Translations under genes and position numbers: made by a program
Source: an uncultured Collinsella sp.
GTDB taxonomy: Bacteria > Actinomycetota > Coriobacteriia > Coriobacteriales > Coriobacteriaceae
Direction: 5' to 3'
Assembly: GCA_902494585.1 (NCBI GenBank)
Contig: CABUUD010000001.1
Span: 28,656 to 92,655 of the forward strand
DNA: 64,000 nt
Notes under the pieces: model-generated
Databases searched by the model: none
Told to the model about the DNA's origin: nothing
What the model saw: only the letters and a program-made list of their open reading frames with translations
Shown here: positions 7,126 to 14,716 of the stretch, piece by piece
Layout: the number at the start of each line of letters is the position of its first letter
How positions within the stretch are numbered: the stretch's first letter is position 1

Positions 7126-8496
7126 ATGCGCAGATCAATCGAGTCCGTTATCGAATCATGGGCGACAAAGGACGCCTCACGCCCCCTCCTCATCCGTGGT
7201 GCGCGACGCGTAGGCAAAACGTACGCTGCCGAGGAAATCGGCAGGCGAATCGCCGGCGATGCGTTTGTCAAACTCGACTTTCAGACCGATCTTGAGCTGA
7301 TCGCTCCGCTGTTCGATTGTCCCACCGACGACGTTGACACCATCGTGGCGCGGATTTCAGACTATAAACGCGCCCCCATTCGCAAAGAAACCACCTTCAT
7401 CCTGTTTGACGAGGTGCAGCTCTGCGAACGGGCGCTCAACTCGCTTCGCTTTTTTTCGGGTTCGGGCTGGCGCATATGCGCGACCGGCAGTCAGCTCGGC
7501 GTCGCCACGCGCAAACGTAAGCTGCCTTTTCCCAGCGGCGTTCGTCAAGAGACCATGCATCCTATGTCGTTCGAGGAGTTTCTCTGGGCGCTCGATGAGG
7601 AGCAGATGGCCGATGCCATTCGTACCCACGCCGGCACGCTCGAGACCTACGCCGCGCACCAAGCCGCGCTCAGCCTGTTTCATCGATACCAGATCGTGGG
7701 CGGCATGCCCGCCGCCGTCAACGCATATCGCAAGACGTTATCCATCGAGGATGCGCGCGTCGAGCAGCGCGAAATCAACGAGACCTATACCGCCGATATG
7801 ACCGACCCCGAAAACGGGATCAGCGGCGTGGCGGCACGCAAGGTCTGGCGCTCCATTCCGTCCCAGCTGCTGAGATCGTCCACAAAAAAATTCAAGTACT
7901 CCGAGGTCGAACGCGGAGGCCGTCGCGCCAAGCTTATCGAGCCGCTCGACTGGCTCGAAGGCGCCGGTATCATATCGGTCAACAACCTGACCGAAGGCAT
8001 CGAGCCTCCCCTCGTTCCCTTCGACGACGAAGATGGAAGTTTCTTTAAGGTCTATCTTCTCGATACCGGCCTCATGTTCTACAAACTCGGCATCAACCCG
8101 AGGCTCTGGCTCGACCTCAAAGAAGATTCCGCCATAGCGCTATCTTCCGACTTCCGAGGCGCCCTGGCGGAAAACTCGGTCATGCAAGCATTTTCGGGTA
8201 ACAGCTTGCAGACGTATTACTGGGTGCCGCCGTCGTCTTGGAAGACGACCGGCGAGCTCGATTTTCTACTTCAGACCGACCGTATGGAAATCGTGCCCGT
8301 CGAGGTAAAGTCCGCACGCAACGTGCGCGCGAGAACCCTCGGGTCGTTCATGGACAAAGCCCGATCGCCATATGCCTACATTTTGTCCGAGAACAATTTT
8401 TTCCGCAGCGAAACCGATGACGGGCGCGAGCTACGCCACCTCCCCTTGTACGCAGCGGGCTTTATTGAAGCAAACTGCCTCAAGAGCAGTCTGTAA
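7126..8496 (+). CDS. AAA ATPase with C-terminal DUF4143
   Basis: 456 residues. Walker A is GARRVGKT (residues 25-32), Walker B is FILFDEVQ near residue 92, and an arginine-rich sensor segment follows (ICATGSQLG). The C-terminal half is the DUF4143 region, with a PD-(D/E)xK nuclease-like patch: GELDFLLQTD followed by VPVEVKSAR. These proteins are common, fast-evolving and of unknown role; many genomes carry several copies. GGAAAGGCGG precedes the start. The gene sits directly behind a triple 33-bp repeat array and 33 bases ahead of the phosphatase gene. A related ATPase lies at 9023-10384 on the opposite strand with an analogous array. Confidence 0.9.
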   Translation: MRRSIESVIESWATKDASRPLLIRGARRVGKTYAAEEIGRRIAGDAFVKLDFQTDLELIAPLFDCPTDDVDTIVARISDYKRAPIRKETTFILFDEVQLCERALNSLRFFSGSGWRICATGSQLGVATRKRKLPFPSGVRQETMHPMSFEEFLWALDEEQMADAIRTHAGTLETYAAHQAALSLFHRYQIVGGMPAAVNAYRKTLSIEDARVEQREINETYTADMTDPENGISGVAARKVWRSIPSQLLRSSTKKFKYSEVERGGRRAKLIEPLDWLEGAGIISVNNLTEGIEPPLVPFDDEDGSFFKVYLLDTGLMFYKLGINPRLWLDLKEDSAIALSSDFRGALAENSVMQAFSGNSLQTYYWVPPSSWKTTGELDFLLQTDRMEIVPVEVKSARNVRARTLGSFMDKARSPYAYILSENNFFRSETDDGRELRHLPLYAAGFIEANCLKSSL

Positions 8497-8529
8497 GCCC
8501 TGCACGACCGCCTAGAAAGGAAACCGCTC

Positions 8530-8976
8530 ATGCAACGCATACTGTTTATCTGCCATGGCAACATCTGCCGCTCGACGATGGCTGAGTCGGTGTTTACCGA
8601 GCTGGTGCGGCGCGCCGGGCGCGCGGGCGAGTTTGTCATTGACTCCGCTGCGACCTCGACCGAGGAGATCGGCAACCCGCCACACCACGGTACCGTTGCC
8701 AAGCTGCGCGAGGTCGGGATTCCCGTCGTCGCACATCGTGCACGTCAGGTGCGTCGCGCGGAGTATGGCGACTGGGACCACATTGTCTATATGGACGACG
8801 AGAACGCGCGTGGCCTGCGTCGCATCTTTGGCGACGACCCCGACGGCAAGATTACGCGCATGCTCGATTGGACCGAGCGCCCCGGCGACGTGGCCGACCC
8901 CTGGTACACCGGCAATTTCGATGCCACCTACCGCGACGTACTCGACGGCTGCACCGCTATGCTCGAGCAGCTGTAG
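8530..8976 (+). CDS. Low-molecular-weight protein tyrosine phosphatase
   Basis: 148 residues, normal for the family. The signature C-X5-R loop CHGNICRS places the nucleophile at Cys8 and the phosphate-binding Arg at 14; the general acid is Asp123 in DPWYTG. All catalytic residues are present, so it should dephosphorylate phosphotyrosine proteins or act on small phosphoesters such as arsenate. AGAAAGG lies upstream of the ATG. It follows the DUF4143 ATPase by 33 bases and could share its transcript, but a functional link is not evident. Confidence 0.93.
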   Translation: MQRILFICHGNICRSTMAESVFTELVRRAGRAGEFVIDSAATSTEEIGNPPHHGTVAKLREVGIPVVAHRARQVRRAEYGDWDHIVYMDDENARGLRRIFGDDPDGKITRMLDWTERPGDVADPWYTGNFDATYRDVLDGCTAMLEQL

Positions 8977-9022
8977 GCAATCGAGGTCGCGGGCCACGCC
9001 TTTGTCACATCCGGGACTAGCC

Positions 9023-10384
9023 CTAGACCGGCTTGACCTCCAGCTTTATCCCCTCGGCGCAGGAGTCGCCCAAAACATCCGAAAGGGCCCAGGTCGCATA
9101 TAGCGGCAAATAGAGAACCGCTCCGTTGCGCTCAACGTTGCCTCTCGAGAAAACAATCCCGAGCCTTACGCCATATTCAGCCGTATCAAGCACATGACCG
9201 AGCGCAGCGTGCGCGTGGTAATAGGAGCCCGATTTAACCTCGATCGGAACAGCCGTCCCATCCGGTCCATCGACCACAAAGTCCACTTCACCGCGCTTTT
9301 TTGTCTGATAGTAGTAAAGCTGGCGATTTTGGGCAGCCAGCTGCTGGGCCACCACGTTTTCGTAAATGCCGCCCAGATTGGGCTCCTTGCTATCAAGATA
9401 CGCCGCTTGGGCGACTCCGACGGGGTAGCGCGCCATCAACATGCCCGTATCCGATTGATATAGCTTGAACTGCGATGGCCGTGCCGTCTTGAGCAAGGGC
9501 GATTTTGGCTCGGTTACGATATCGGCTTTGAGAGCAACGCCGGCATCGACAAGCCATACAAAATCTCGCTGATACTTCTCGTAGTGAGCCTTGGGGTCAA
9601 TGGAATTGAGCACGAAGCGCTTGTTTTCGCCCTCGAGCATAATAGGGAGCTGATCGTAAATGCTCTGCACCTGAAGGGCTCGCCCGCTTGCATACTTGGA
9701 GATATCCCGCCGGTACTGTTCGTTGAGCTCTGACTGTAGCTGACGAACAGAGGCAAGGTCGCCCTGCGTGTCAAGGAAACGCTGCACGACCTCCGGCATT
9801 CCGCCGACAACGGTATAGGTCCTGAAGTTTGCCATCATCGCGTCATGAATGTAATCAGGAACGGGCCTCTCGCTGATACACGCGTCACGTATCGTTTGGC
9901 GAGCCCCCTCGCTCACCCCGGTTGCCCAGCAAAACTCCTCAAAATCGAGCGGGAACATCCTAAGCTCGTGGACATACCCCACGGGATAGGACCTGACGCC
10001 CTTGAACTGAGTCCCGAGCATTGACCCCGAAAACGCCCAGCGGCACCTCCCGTCCTCAACAAGGAACTTTGCCATCGTCATGATGTCGGGGGCCTCTTGG
10101 ACCTCATCGATAAACACGAGCGTTTTGCCTGGCGCAATCGACTTTCCCGAAAGAAGCGTCACCCTGCTGATGAAATCATCGGCATTCCGCGCCTCGAGAA
10201 GAGCATCTTTTGCCTGGCGGTTTTCCATGAGGTTAAGCTCGATGTAGGTTGCATGGTTGGCTTTGCCAAATGCGCGAATCGAATAGCTTTTGCCAATCTG
10301 GCGAGAACCCGTAATGAACAAGGCCTTTTGCTCGGAAGACTTCAGCCAACGCTCCAGCTCTGCCGCTATTTTCCTGCGCAGCAT
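9023..10384 (-). CDS. AAA ATPase with C-terminal DUF4143 (second copy)
   Basis: 453 residues. Walker A is GSRQIGKS, Walker B is LVFIDEVQEAPD, and the sensor segment is FSGSMLGTQ. The C-terminal DUF4143 part has the nuclease-like VDFVVDGPDG followed by IEVKSG. It is a distant paralogue of the gene at 7126-8496, with limited direct identity outside the motifs. I place the start at the ATG at 10384 behind GAGGGGAGAG; the longer frame to 10408 begins inside the repeat array. Like its paralogue it is immediately preceded by three 33-bp direct repeats. Confidence 0.9.
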   Translation of the reverse strand: MLRRKIAAELERWLKSSEQKALFITGSRQIGKSYSIRAFGKANHATYIELNLMENRQAKDALLEARNADDFISRVTLLSGKSIAPGKTLVFIDEVQEAPDIMTMAKFLVEDGRCRWAFSGSMLGTQFKGVRSYPVGYVHELRMFPLDFEEFCWATGVSEGARQTIRDACISERPVPDYIHDAMMANFRTYTVVGGMPEVVQRFLDTQGDLASVRQLQSELNEQYRRDISKYASGRALQVQSIYDQLPIMLEGENKRFVLNSIDPKAHYEKYQRDFVWLVDAGVALKADIVTEPKSPLLKTARPSQFKLYQSDTGMLMARYPVGVAQAAYLDSKEPNLGGIYENVVAQQLAAQNRQLYYYQTKKRGEVDFVVDGPDGTAVPIEVKSGSYYHAHAALGHVLDTAEYGVRLGIVFSRGNVERNGAVLYLPLYATWALSDVLGDSCAEGIKLEVKPV

Positions 10385-10407
10385 AGGCTCTCCCCTCGGT
10401 GTCATCA

Positions 10408-10506
10408 AATGAAATGCAAAGTTTTATACGCTTGATTATCGATGAAACGCAGAATTTTTAGAACCTAAAATCTGATGAAATGCAGAGATTTGAGATTATA
10501 AGCAAA
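10408..10506 (-). promoter_or_regulatory. Three direct repeats at exact 33-bp spacing upstream of ATPase 2
   Basis: Units 10408-10440, 10441-10473 and 10474-10506 share ATGAAAYGCARA. The GAAA begins at 10411, 10444 and 10477. The sequence differs from the array at 7018-7116, but copy number, period and position against the start codon are the same. Confidence 0.72.
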
Positions 10507-10526
10507 AAGAAGGGACACCACCCGCG

Positions 10527-10559
10527 AATGTGACAAAAGAACTGTCCCTTTGTCACATT
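10527..10559. repeat. REP-like palindrome (GTGACAAA type)
   Basis: AATGTGACAAA (10527-10537) and TTTGTCACATT (10549-10559) are exact reverse complements. Same family as 5589-5619. It lies just past the stop of the TIGR04076 gene. Confidence 0.9.
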
Positions 10560-10567
10560 GCGCTCAG

Positions 10568-10897
10568 CTACTCGTCGACGACCTCGGCAAGCCAAACGTT
10601 CAGCGTATCGACCTCGGGGCAGCAGAACTTTGCCGTACCGGGCTCGTTGCCAGGCACGGTTCCGCCGTAGCGCAGGATATCGATATAGGGAAAGCCCACA
10701 TGGCAGGCCATGGCGCACATCTTGCCGCGGTCTCGGTCGAAGTCAAAGACATCGCCCGGCTTATGACCATGGTGGCAGCGACACGCACCCAGCTGGTCCA
10801 CGCAGCTCACGCGGATACGCGGACGCTTGCCCCGCGGCGCACCGAACGGCTTGCTCTCGCCCGCAGGCTTGACGCCGCCCTCGCCGGCGTTACTCAT
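10568..10897 (-). CDS. TIGR04076 family protein
   Basis: A 109-residue Cys-rich protein. The order RIRVSCVDQLGACRCHHGHK, PGDVFDF, CAMACHVGFPYIDILRYGG and FCCPEVDTL matches the small TIGR04076 family, whose function is unknown; the cysteines could bind metal. The ATG at 10897 overlaps the kinase stop as ATGAGTAA, so translation is probably coupled to the upstream kinase. An in-frame TTG two codons earlier is a weaker start. Confidence 0.8.
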   Translation of the reverse strand: MSNAGEGGVKPAGESKPFGAPRGKRPRIRVSCVDQLGACRCHHGHKPGDVFDFDRDRGKMCAMACHVGFPYIDILRYGGTVPGNEPGTAKFCCPEVDTLNVWLAEVVDE

Positions 10898-11714
10898 GGT
10901 CAATCACATCCAGGCAGGCCTCGATGGGAAGGCCGGCCGACTTGTCCTCTTGGTCGGCATTGCGCTCGATAAGCTCGGCCACCACACGCATAGCGTCGGT
11001 CGTCGCACGTTGCAGGCTCCAGCCGGCCATAACGCGACCCACGAGCACCGACGAGAACGTATCGCCCGTGCCCGGGAAATACACCGGGATCAGCTCAAAG
11101 GGAATCGTAAAGTACTCTCCCGCCACATGGTCGTAGCCGATAACGGCACTCGCCCCGTCGACCTTTGCGCTCGTAATGACCACCGACTTGGCGCCCAGCG
11201 CGAGCATGGCATCCACGAGCGTACGAGCCTCGTCGGCCGTAATCTGCTCGGCCATAGGCGTATCGGTGAGCAGACACGCCTCGGTATAGTTGGGCACCGC
11301 GTAGTCGGCGCACTCGACCAGGCTGCGCATAAGGCCGATGGTCGACTCGGGCACGCCAGCGTAGAGCCTGCCGTTGTCGGCCATGATGGGGTCGACAAAC
11401 ACCTTGGTGCCCTTTTGCGCGCGGCGGTGGCAAAAGTCCGAGATGATGCGTGCCTCTTCCTCGGTCACGATAAAGCCGGTCGAGATGGCGTCGAATTCAA
11501 AGCCGAGCTCCTCCCAGATGGCGAGACTCTGGCGGACATACTCCGTGGTGTCGTGGATGTAGAACTTGGGGTAGTTGAGCGTATCGGAAACGAGGGCCGT
11601 CGGCAGGTTGTGGATGCGATAGCCCATGTGCGACAGCACCGGCAACATGGCAGAAAGCGCGACCTTGCCGTAGCCGCACATATCGTTGATCAGCAGCAGC
11701 TGAGTGTTCTTCAT
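10890..11714 (-). CDS. pdxK: Pyridoxamine/pyridoxal kinase
   Basis: 274 residues of the ribokinase fold, PdxK/PdxY/ThiD branch. It phosphorylates pyridoxal-type vitamers to supply pyridoxal phosphate. Visible landmarks are the N-terminal LLINDMCGYGKVALSAMLPV, the DPIMADNG substrate lid region and the catalytic FPGTGDTFSS, with the Asp of GTGD as base. Length is typical. It overlaps the TIGR04076 gene by eight bases, forming a two-gene unit. I see no riboswitch upstream. Confidence 0.88.
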   Translation of the reverse strand: MKNTQLLLINDMCGYGKVALSAMLPVLSHMGYRIHNLPTALVSDTLNYPKFYIHDTTEYVRQSLAIWEELGFEFDAISTGFIVTEEEARIISDFCHRRAQKGTKVFVDPIMADNGRLYAGVPESTIGLMRSLVECADYAVPNYTEACLLTDTPMAEQITADEARTLVDAMLALGAKSVVITSAKVDGASAVIGYDHVAGEYFTIPFELIPVYFPGTGDTFSSVLVGRVMAGWSLQRATTDAMRVVAELIERNADQEDKSAGLPIEACLDVIDHE

Positions 11715-11894
11715 GAGTGTCCCCCTTGGGTCGGGCGCGGCGCGACGGCGCCATAGTGCGAATAAGTGTAGCGCAGGGGGCGTTGCGAGCGGAGGCGAGC
11801 GGCGCGACGGGCAAATTGTTGCGGAAAGGTTTCGAAAATGGGAGGCAAATCACGGCGGCAGCGGCACAGTAGCTGCCACCTATTTACTACCATT

Positions 11895-12050
11895 CCAAAA
11901 CTATGCCGGATTACTACGATAAACCGCCAGTCTCCAACCACAACAAATTGCACTCCAGCAAAACCGCAGGTAGACAGCTTGTGATTTTCCGAAAAACAAT
12001 GCCGAGGTCTGAGATTTCGAATTCATCGTAGTAATCCGGCATAGTTTTGG
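11895..12050. repeat. 26-bp perfect inverted repeat with 104-bp core
   Basis: Arms 11895-11920 and 12025-12050 are exact reverse complements. The core contains CCGCAGG and later CCGAGG, which also occur in the cores at 54694-54734 and 58726-58793. No protein is encoded. It lies between divergent genes, so termination cannot be its main role. A miniature non-autonomous element or a structured RNA are both possible. Confidence 0.85.
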
Positions 12051-12167
12051 GCAAAGCAACTTCGGAAGGGTGTCACCGCAGCCCAAAATGATCCGTTATC
12101 CTCCGTCCCCCCACGGATCACTCAAATGCCAACCGAGGCAGCGCTGCAGATTGAGGACGGACAGCGA

Positions 12168-12306
12168 AAGCGTTCCTAAGCGAGCAAGGTGACGTGAAAG
12201 AGGAGGGCATAGGCCTTGTGGCCATGCCCGACGATTGAACGCCAGATTGCCGCTTAGGAGCGTTTGCAGCGTCGAGCCGTTGCGCGGTTTGGTAAAACCG
12301 CGCAAC
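12168..12306 (+). other. Candidate structured RNA upstream of marR
   Basis: Nested pairings are visible: AGCGTTCCTAAGCG near 12170 with CGCTTAGGAGCG near 12251; GGGCATAGGCC with GGCCATGCCC inside; then an exact 12-bp hairpin (12279-12290 with 12295-12306, loop GGTA). The outer rod, open middle and apical stem recall 6S-like architecture, but no family signature is recognised and the strand is uncertain. Confidence 0.35.
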
Positions 12307-12321
12307 AACTACTTTGGTACC

Positions 12322-12384
12322 TTGACATTGATTTCTCACGCTCCTAAATTAGTTAGGCACAAAACAATTCCACTACCTAACTAA
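12322..12384 (+). promoter_or_regulatory. marR promoter and operator
   Basis: TTGACA (12322-12327) and TAAATT (12345-12350) are 17 bases apart. An inverted repeat TTAGTTAGG (12349-12357) and CCTAACTAA (12376-12384) overlaps the -10 box and start region, an expected position for autorepression by the MarR protein encoded just downstream. Confidence 0.7.
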
Positions 12385-12405
12385 AGAAAGGAGCGAAGCT
12401 TAGAT

Positions 12406-12909
12406 ATGTGTGTTGAAGCACTCGTCCTTCCGCATGAGCCCGGCGGTGACCCGTCGCAACCGGTAGGCATACCCGAAGCGGTCAGCGCTGAAGACAAACT
12501 CGCCAAGCGCATCCTGAGCGGCCTGGGCTTTTGCGGCCATTACATGCATTTTCATGGCGGAGGCGTGTCCGGCAAGGCGCCCATCATCTGCCTGCTGGCC
12601 AAGCAGCCCGGCGGCGAGATGTCGCAGCAGGAACTCGGCATGCACTTTGACCTCAAACCGGGGTCGCTTTCCGAGATCCTGTCCAAGCTCGAGGTCAACG
12701 GCCTCATCGAGCGCAGCCGTAACCCCAAGGATCGACGGCAACTCACCATTCGCCTGACCGAAACCGGCCGGGAAAACGCCCGCATCGACCAGGCGGCCCG
12801 CATCCGCTTTAGAGAACGGGCCTTTAGCGCGCTCACCCACGACGAGCGCGAGGACCTCGCCGAAATGCTCGAGAAAATCCGTGTAACCTGGGAGGAACTG
12901 GATGATTAA
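12406..12909 (+). CDS. MarR-family transcriptional regulator
   Basis: 167 residues. The winged helix runs from about residue 55 to 130 (PGGEMSQQELGMHFDLKPGS, then RNPKDRRQLTIRLTETG as the wing). Such proteins usually repress exporters and are released by small ligands. It is the first gene of a three-gene unit: its stop overlaps the start of the ABC gene (ATGATTAA), and the divergent-palindrome operator at 12349-12384 lies over its promoter. The AGGAG site is rather far (12 bases) from the ATG. Repression of the following exporter is the natural reading. Confidence 0.9.
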   Translation: MCVEALVLPHEPGGDPSQPVGIPEAVSAEDKLAKRILSGLGFCGHYMHFHGGGVSGKAPIICLLAKQPGGEMSQQELGMHFDLKPGSLSEILSKLEVNGLIERSRNPKDRRQLTIRLTETGRENARIDQAARIRFRERAFSALTHDEREDLAEMLEKIRVTWEELDD

Positions 12910-14716
12910 AACCCTCATGGGCAGCATCCGCGACTATATGAAAGTCACTGTTGCCACGCCATTGCTCGTGCTTGGCGAGGTGCTCTGCGAGATGCTGATT
13001 CCATTTATCACCGCCAACCTGATCGACGCCATCAAAGACGGCACCACCGTAGCCGAGATGCTTCCCACCGCGGGCTTTTTGGTGCTCATCGCGCTGACAT
13101 CGCTGGCTTTTGGCGCCGCTGCCGGCGTCACCTGCAGCCACGCGAGTTGCGGCTTCGCCAAGAACCTGCGTCACGACCTGTTCTACAAAATCCAGACGTT
13201 CAGCTTTGCCAACATCGATGAGTTCTCGAGCTCCTCGCTCGTCACGCGTCTGACCACCGACATCAACAACGTGCAGCAGGCCTTTATGATGATCATCCGT
13301 ATCGCCGTGCGTGCGCCGCTGGTATTGATCTTCGCCTTTACCATGGCGTTTATCATGGGCGGCAGCGTTGCCATGGTCTACCTGGTCATCATTCCGCTGC
13401 TGGGCTTTGGACTGTTCTTTATCATCTTTAAGGTTCGCCCCATCTTCTCGCGCGTGTTCCACAAGTACGACGCCCTTAACGAGTCCGTCGAGGAAAACGT
13501 CACCGGCATGCGCGTGGTCAAGAGCTACGTGCGCGAAGACTTTGAGAAGGAGAAGTTCGCGACCGCCGCGCGCGACGTCCAGATGGACTTCACCCGCGCC
13601 GAGAAGCTGCTCGCCTTTAACAACCCCATGATGAACATCTGCGTCAACGGCGCATTTGTCGTCATCATCTACCTGGGCTCCAAGCTCATCATCACAAGCC
13701 AGGGCACGCTGTTCGACGTGGGCCAGCTCTCCTCGATCTTTACCTATGGCTTCCAGATCCTTATGAGCCTGATGCAGCTGTCGATGATCTTTGTCATGGT
13801 GACCATGGCCGACGAATCGGCGCACCGCATCACCGAGGTGCTGGCCGCCGAGCCCACGATCGCCGATCCCGCCGAGCCCGTGCTCGAGGTTGCCGACGGC
13901 TCCATCGACTTTGACCACGTGAGCTTTAAGTATTCCGCGCATGCGAAGCGCCAGGCGCTCGACGACATCGACCTGCACATTACGAGCGGCGAGACCATCG
14001 GCATCATCGGCGGTACCGGTTCGGCCAAGTCCACGCTCGTAAACCTCATCGCCCGCCTGTACGACGCCACCGAAGGCACCGTGCGCGTGGGCGGCGTGGA
14101 TGTGCGCGACTACGACCTGGACGCGCTGCGCCACCAGGTCGCCATGGTATTGCAGAAAAACGTGCTGTTTAGCGGCACGATTGCCGAGAATCTGCGCTGG
14201 GGAGACCCGAACGCCACCGACGAGGAGGTCCGCGAGGCAGCGCATCTGGCCTGCGCCGATGAGTTTGTCGACGGCTTCCCCAAGGGCTATGACACCTGGA
14301 TCGAACAGGGCGGCTCCAATGTTTCCGGCGGTCAGAAGCAGCGCCTGTGCATTGCGCGTGCCCTGCTCCGTCGCCCCAAGATCTTGATCCTGGACGACTC
14401 CACCAGCGCCGTCGACACCAAGACCGACGCCAAGATTCGCGCAGGGTTGGCAAGCTATCTGCCCAACACGACCAAGCTCATCATCGCCCAGCGCATCAGC
14501 TCCGTGCAGGACGCCGATCGCATCATCGTCATGGAGGGCGGCCGCATCGCGCAGATCGGTAACCACGACGAGCTGCTTAAGACGAGCGAGATCTACCGCG
14601 AGACCTTTACCTCGCAAAACAAGATGTCTGCCGAGGGCGAAGGGGCCGTCGAGGCCGACACCGAGGCATCCGTAACGCAAGCTCAAACCCAGGAAGGAGG
14701 CGAGGCACATGAGTAA
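12902..14716 (+). CDS. ABC exporter subunit with degenerate ATP site
   Basis: 604 residues: six membrane helices (1-320) and a nucleotide-binding domain (330-575). The Walker A is GGTGSAKST, with Ala where Gly is usual before Lys. Walker B is LILDDS, with Asp in place of the catalytic Glu, and the H-loop is IAQRIS, with Gln in place of His. The signature VSGGQKQR is intact. This pattern is that of the degenerate-site half of heterodimeric type IV exporters such as TM287/288. Its partner is the overlapping gene at 14709. The Ala in Walker A is an extra, less usual deviation. Substrate unknown; MarR control suggests a drug-like or lipid-like compound. Confidence 0.92.
   Translation: MIKTLMGSIRDYMKVTVATPLLVLGEVLCEMLIPFITANLIDAIKDGTTVAEMLPTAGFLVLIALTSLAFGAAAGVTCSHASCGFAKNLRHDLFYKIQTFSFANIDEFSSSSLVTRLTTDINNVQQAFMMIIRIAVRAPLVLIFAFTMAFIMGGSVAMVYLVIIPLLGFGLFFIIFKVRPIFSRVFHKYDALNESVEENVTGMRVVKSYVREDFEKEKFATAARDVQMDFTRAEKLLAFNNPMMNICVNGAFVVIIYLGSKLIITSQGTLFDVGQLSSIFTYGFQILMSLMQLSMIFVMVTMADESAHRITEVLAAEPTIADPAEPVLEVADGSIDFDHVSFKYSAHAKRQALDDIDLHITSGETIGIIGGTGSAKSTLVNLIARLYDATEGTVRVGGVDVRDYDLDALRHQVAMVLQKNVLFSGTIAENLRWGDPNATDEEVREAAHLACADEFVDGFPKGYDTWIEQGGSNVSGGQKQRLCIARALLRRPKILILDDSTSAVDTKTDAKIRAGLASYLPNTTKLIIAQRISSVQDADRIIVMEGGRIAQIGNHDELLKTSEIYRETFTSQNKMSAEGEGAVEADTEASVTQAQTQEGGEAHE

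Noticed and set aside
11895..12050. Insertion sequence
   Set aside because: Terminal inverted repeats are present, but the 104-bp core encodes no transposase and no target duplication is visible at the ends.
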